From positions 1 to 26,087 of the forward strand of contig CAZVEO010000026.1 of NCBI GenBank assembly GCA_964626385.1: 26,087 nt of DNA. The letters run 5' to 3'. The DNA is from Scybalousia_A sp964626385. Lineage in GTDB: Bacteria > Bacteroidota > Bacteroidia > Bacteroidales > P3. Of this stretch, positions 24,654 to 26,087 are shown piece after piece (the first letter of the stretch is position 1; each line of letters opens with the position of its first letter). The position numbers were made by a program, and so were the translations under genes. The notes under the pieces were generated by a model. That model did no database searches and had not been told where the DNA came from. It saw only the letters and a program-made list of their open reading frames with translations.

Positions 24654-25855
24654 AAGAAGTAACAAACATAGGTTTTGAAGCCAAAAGAATTGTTAGCAAT
24701 GCCACAGGTTTAGGCTCATATGGTAGGACGCTTTTGGAAAGTCTCTCTTCTTACAACAAACAATTCTTTCTTTATGCTCCAAATAAAGGTAAAGAAGAGC
24801 TTTATTCTCCTTTGTTGGACAAAGAAAACATAATATTTAAATTTCCTTATAGCGACTTGGGAAAGATAAGACAGATTTTATGTGGAGGCTTTGCCCTTAC
24901 AAAACAGCCTAAGGCTGTTGGAAAGATAAGGCAAAGTTTATGGAGAGAGAAAGGAGTGGTAAAAGATTTACTAAGAGATGGGATTGAGGTATTTCATGGG
25001 CTTAGTGGTCAATTGCCTATAGGTATAGAAAAAACAGGAATAAAAACCGTACTTACTATACATGACCTTATTTTTATAGTGCATCCAGAATGGTATTCTG
25101 CTATAGATGTTTGGTTTTATAAGCAAAAGTTTTTTCGTAGCATAAAACAAGCCGATTCTATAATTGCTATAAGTGAGTGCACAAAAAAAGATATCATTAA
25201 ATACGGAAATGTTGATGAGAAAAAAATAAAGGTTATTTATCAATCTTTTAGTCCTATATTTACACAAAACGTCAGTCAAGAGGATAAACAAAGAATAAGG
25301 CAAAAATATTCTTTACCAAATGATTTTATACTTAATGTTGGCACCATAGAAAGACGAAAAAACGTTTTGTTGGTAGTCAAAGCTATAAAAGTGTTGGAAC
25401 AAAGCGGAAAAAATGATATACATCTTGTTATTGTAGGTAGGAGGACTGAATATACCGAAGAGATTTGCAAATACATTGAGAAAAACAATCTTAGCAAGAG
25501 AATACATATAATAAACGGAGTTTTGTTCGACGAGTTAAGAGTGTTGTATTCTTTGGCTTCAGTTTTTGTTTACCCCTCTATTTATGAGGGTTTTGGTATT
25601 CCTATTATAGAGGCTATTGCTAACAAATTGCCTGTTATTGCTTGTAAAGGTTCTTGCTTAGAAGAGGCAGGAGGTGAATACTCTATTTATGTAGAAAATA
25701 ATGATATTAAAGCAATGGCAGAGGCTATAAAAGTTTTTCTTTACAACCAAGAAAAGCGACAGCAAGCCATAGAAAAGGGAATAGTATATATAGAAAAATT
25801 TGCCAATACTAACGTAGCCCAAAAACATATAGATTTATATAACTCCTTACTTTAA
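24650..25855 (+). CDS. Glycosyltransferase, GT4 family (GT-B fold), with an in-frame 20-residue repeat insertion
   Basis: This retaining GT-B enzyme probably acts in polysaccharide or glycoconjugate synthesis. The C-terminal donor domain carries NVGTIERRKN and the EX7E motif (E313 and E321 in EGFGIPIIE). The N-terminal domain has NATGLGSYGR and HGLSGQLPIGI. Residues 71-90 (24860-24919) are an extra 20-residue block: GKIRQ occurs at 71-75 and again at 91-95, and between them the DNA carries a unit of the dispersed palindromic repeat. Related enzymes as I recall them run straight into the LWREKGVVKDL-type helix. The frame is kept and both domains look intact. Sugar donor and acceptor are unknown. 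The start ATG overlaps the preceding stop. Confidence 0.87.
   Translation: MKEVTNIGFEAKRIVSNATGLGSYGRTLLESLSSYNKQFFLYAPNKGKEELYSPLLDKENIIFKFPYSDLGKIRQILCGGFALTKQPKAVGKIRQSLWREKGVVKDLLRDGIEVFHGLSGQLPIGIEKTGIKTVLTIHDLIFIVHPEWYSAIDVWFYKQKFFRSIKQADSIIAISECTKKDIIKYGNVDEKKIKVIYQSFSPIFTQNVSQEDKQRIRQKYSLPNDFILNVGTIERRKNVLLVVKAIKVLEQSGKNDIHLVIVGRRTEYTEEICKYIEKNNLSKRIHIINGVLFDELRVLYSLASVFVYPSIYEGFGIPIIEAIANKLPVIACKGSCLEEAGGEYSIYVENNDIKAMAEAIKVFLYNQEKRQQAIEKGIVYIEKFANTNVAQKHIDLYNSLL
24860..24946 (+). repeat. In-frame palindromic element with flanking duplication inside the glycosyltransferase gene
   Basis: The unit at 24887-24918 starts GGCTTTGCCCTTACAAAACA, matching 18 of 20 bases of the intergenic copy at 204-223. 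It ends in a perfect hairpin ACAGCC-TAA-GGCTGT (24904-24918). It is 32 nt long, like the intergenic copies. It is flanked by two 27-nt direct repeats (24860-24886 and 24920-24946) identical at 22 positions, giving a 60-nt, 20-codon period. TAAGGCAAAG at 24928-24937 also mirrors CTTTGCCCTTA at 24889-24899, forming a larger imperfect palindrome. Confidence 0.75.
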
Positions 25856-25887
25856 TATACTTATATGGTTAGTATAAGTTGTGGCCT

Positions 25888-25944
25888 GCACCCACAGGGT
25901 GTTTTATATGGCACAGGCTTAGCCTGTTCTATAAGGGCATAGTC
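25888..25944 (-). repeat. Palindromic repeat units, locus 4; first hairpin may terminate the glycosyltransferase transcript
   Basis: Downstream of the glycosyltransferase stop, a hairpin GCACCC-ACA-GGGTGT (25888-25902) is followed by TTTATAT, terminator-like in the plus direction. A second hairpin, ACAGGC-TTA-GCCTGT (25913-25927), continues into TCTATAAGGGCATAGTC, a complete 32-nt unit on the minus strand (25913-25944). A GGTTAGTATAAGTT motif precedes them at 25867-25880. Confidence 0.7.
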
Positions 25945-25974
25945 ATAAAAAAAACTTAATGTTTCGCTTTGTGT

Positions 25975-26059
25975 CTATGCTAACTCATCATAACCTTTTA
26001 CAACCTATGCTAACCTATCAAAGTAACGGCTCTGCCCTTATAAAACTGGCAATGCCTGC
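25975..26059. repeat. GTTAGCATA motifs and a further palindromic unit at the window end
   Basis: Two minus-strand copies of the GTTAGCATA motif (25975-25985 and 26002-26015) are spaced about 30 bp apart, as at loci 1 and 3. They are followed by a plus-strand 32-nt unit, GGCTCTGCCCTTATAAAAC onward (26028-26059), with a degenerate hairpin. The last 28 bases hold nothing recognisable. The stretch 25856-26087 contains no gene. Confidence 0.65.
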
Positions 26060-26087
26060 AAACCTAACAAAACTTACAAAAAAAATG

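Overview
The window comes from a member of the Bacteroidetes, probably Bacteroidales or close to it. The sequence is AT-rich. Many of its proteins are of recognisable Bacteroidetes types: a GH3-family protein, a DUF2520 Rossmann protein, a 7TM-HD (PgpH-like) protein, a ClpC with a UVR motif, a receiver-less sigma-54 activator and a zinc-ligand-free sirtuin. Several -7 boxes match the Bacteroidetes TAnnTTTG consensus. I cannot name the species. I saw no rRNA, tRNA, CRISPR array or transposase gene.

Layout. Positions 1-356 are non-coding and hold a composite dispersed repeat and then a promoter. A long plus-strand run follows (357-16167): aspartate kinase, a flippase-like membrane protein, a sigma-54 activator, EPSP synthase (aroA), clpC, an MlaE/MlaF-type ABC pair, a PgpH-like HD phosphodiesterase, a GH3-like enzyme, a DUF2520 protein, a two-gene type II restriction-modification system and a sirtuin. 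A 727-bp non-coding stretch (16168-16894) carries two oppositely oriented repeat loci and a possible small-RNA unit. Two folate/pterin genes (folC, folE) lie on the minus strand. The window ends with a secreted protein, full-length ftsK, a second soluble ftsK-like gene, a small beta-barrel protein, a glycosyltransferase, and another repeat locus.

The most unusual signals are these. (1) A family of roughly 32-bp palindromic units (GGCTYTGCCCTTATaaaaca followed by a 15-nt hairpin) occurs in every large intergenic gap. One unit lies in frame inside the glycosyltransferase gene, within an exact 60-bp (20-codon) insertion flanked by an imperfect duplication. This resembles the protein-coding palindromic elements known in Rickettsia. 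(2) The intergenic units sit directly behind stop codons and look like terminators; one even overlaps the folC stop codon. (3) ftsK is tandemly duplicated. The second copy lacks the membrane anchor and linker and has changed DNA-reading residues in its gamma domain. (4) A near-consensus promoter lies upstream of a perfect 17-bp hairpin at 16444-16582.

Most other content is housekeeping: amino-acid and aromatic biosynthesis, proteolysis, envelope lipid transport, second-messenger turnover, folate synthesis and chromosome segregation. The restriction-modification pair is the one clear accessory insertion.
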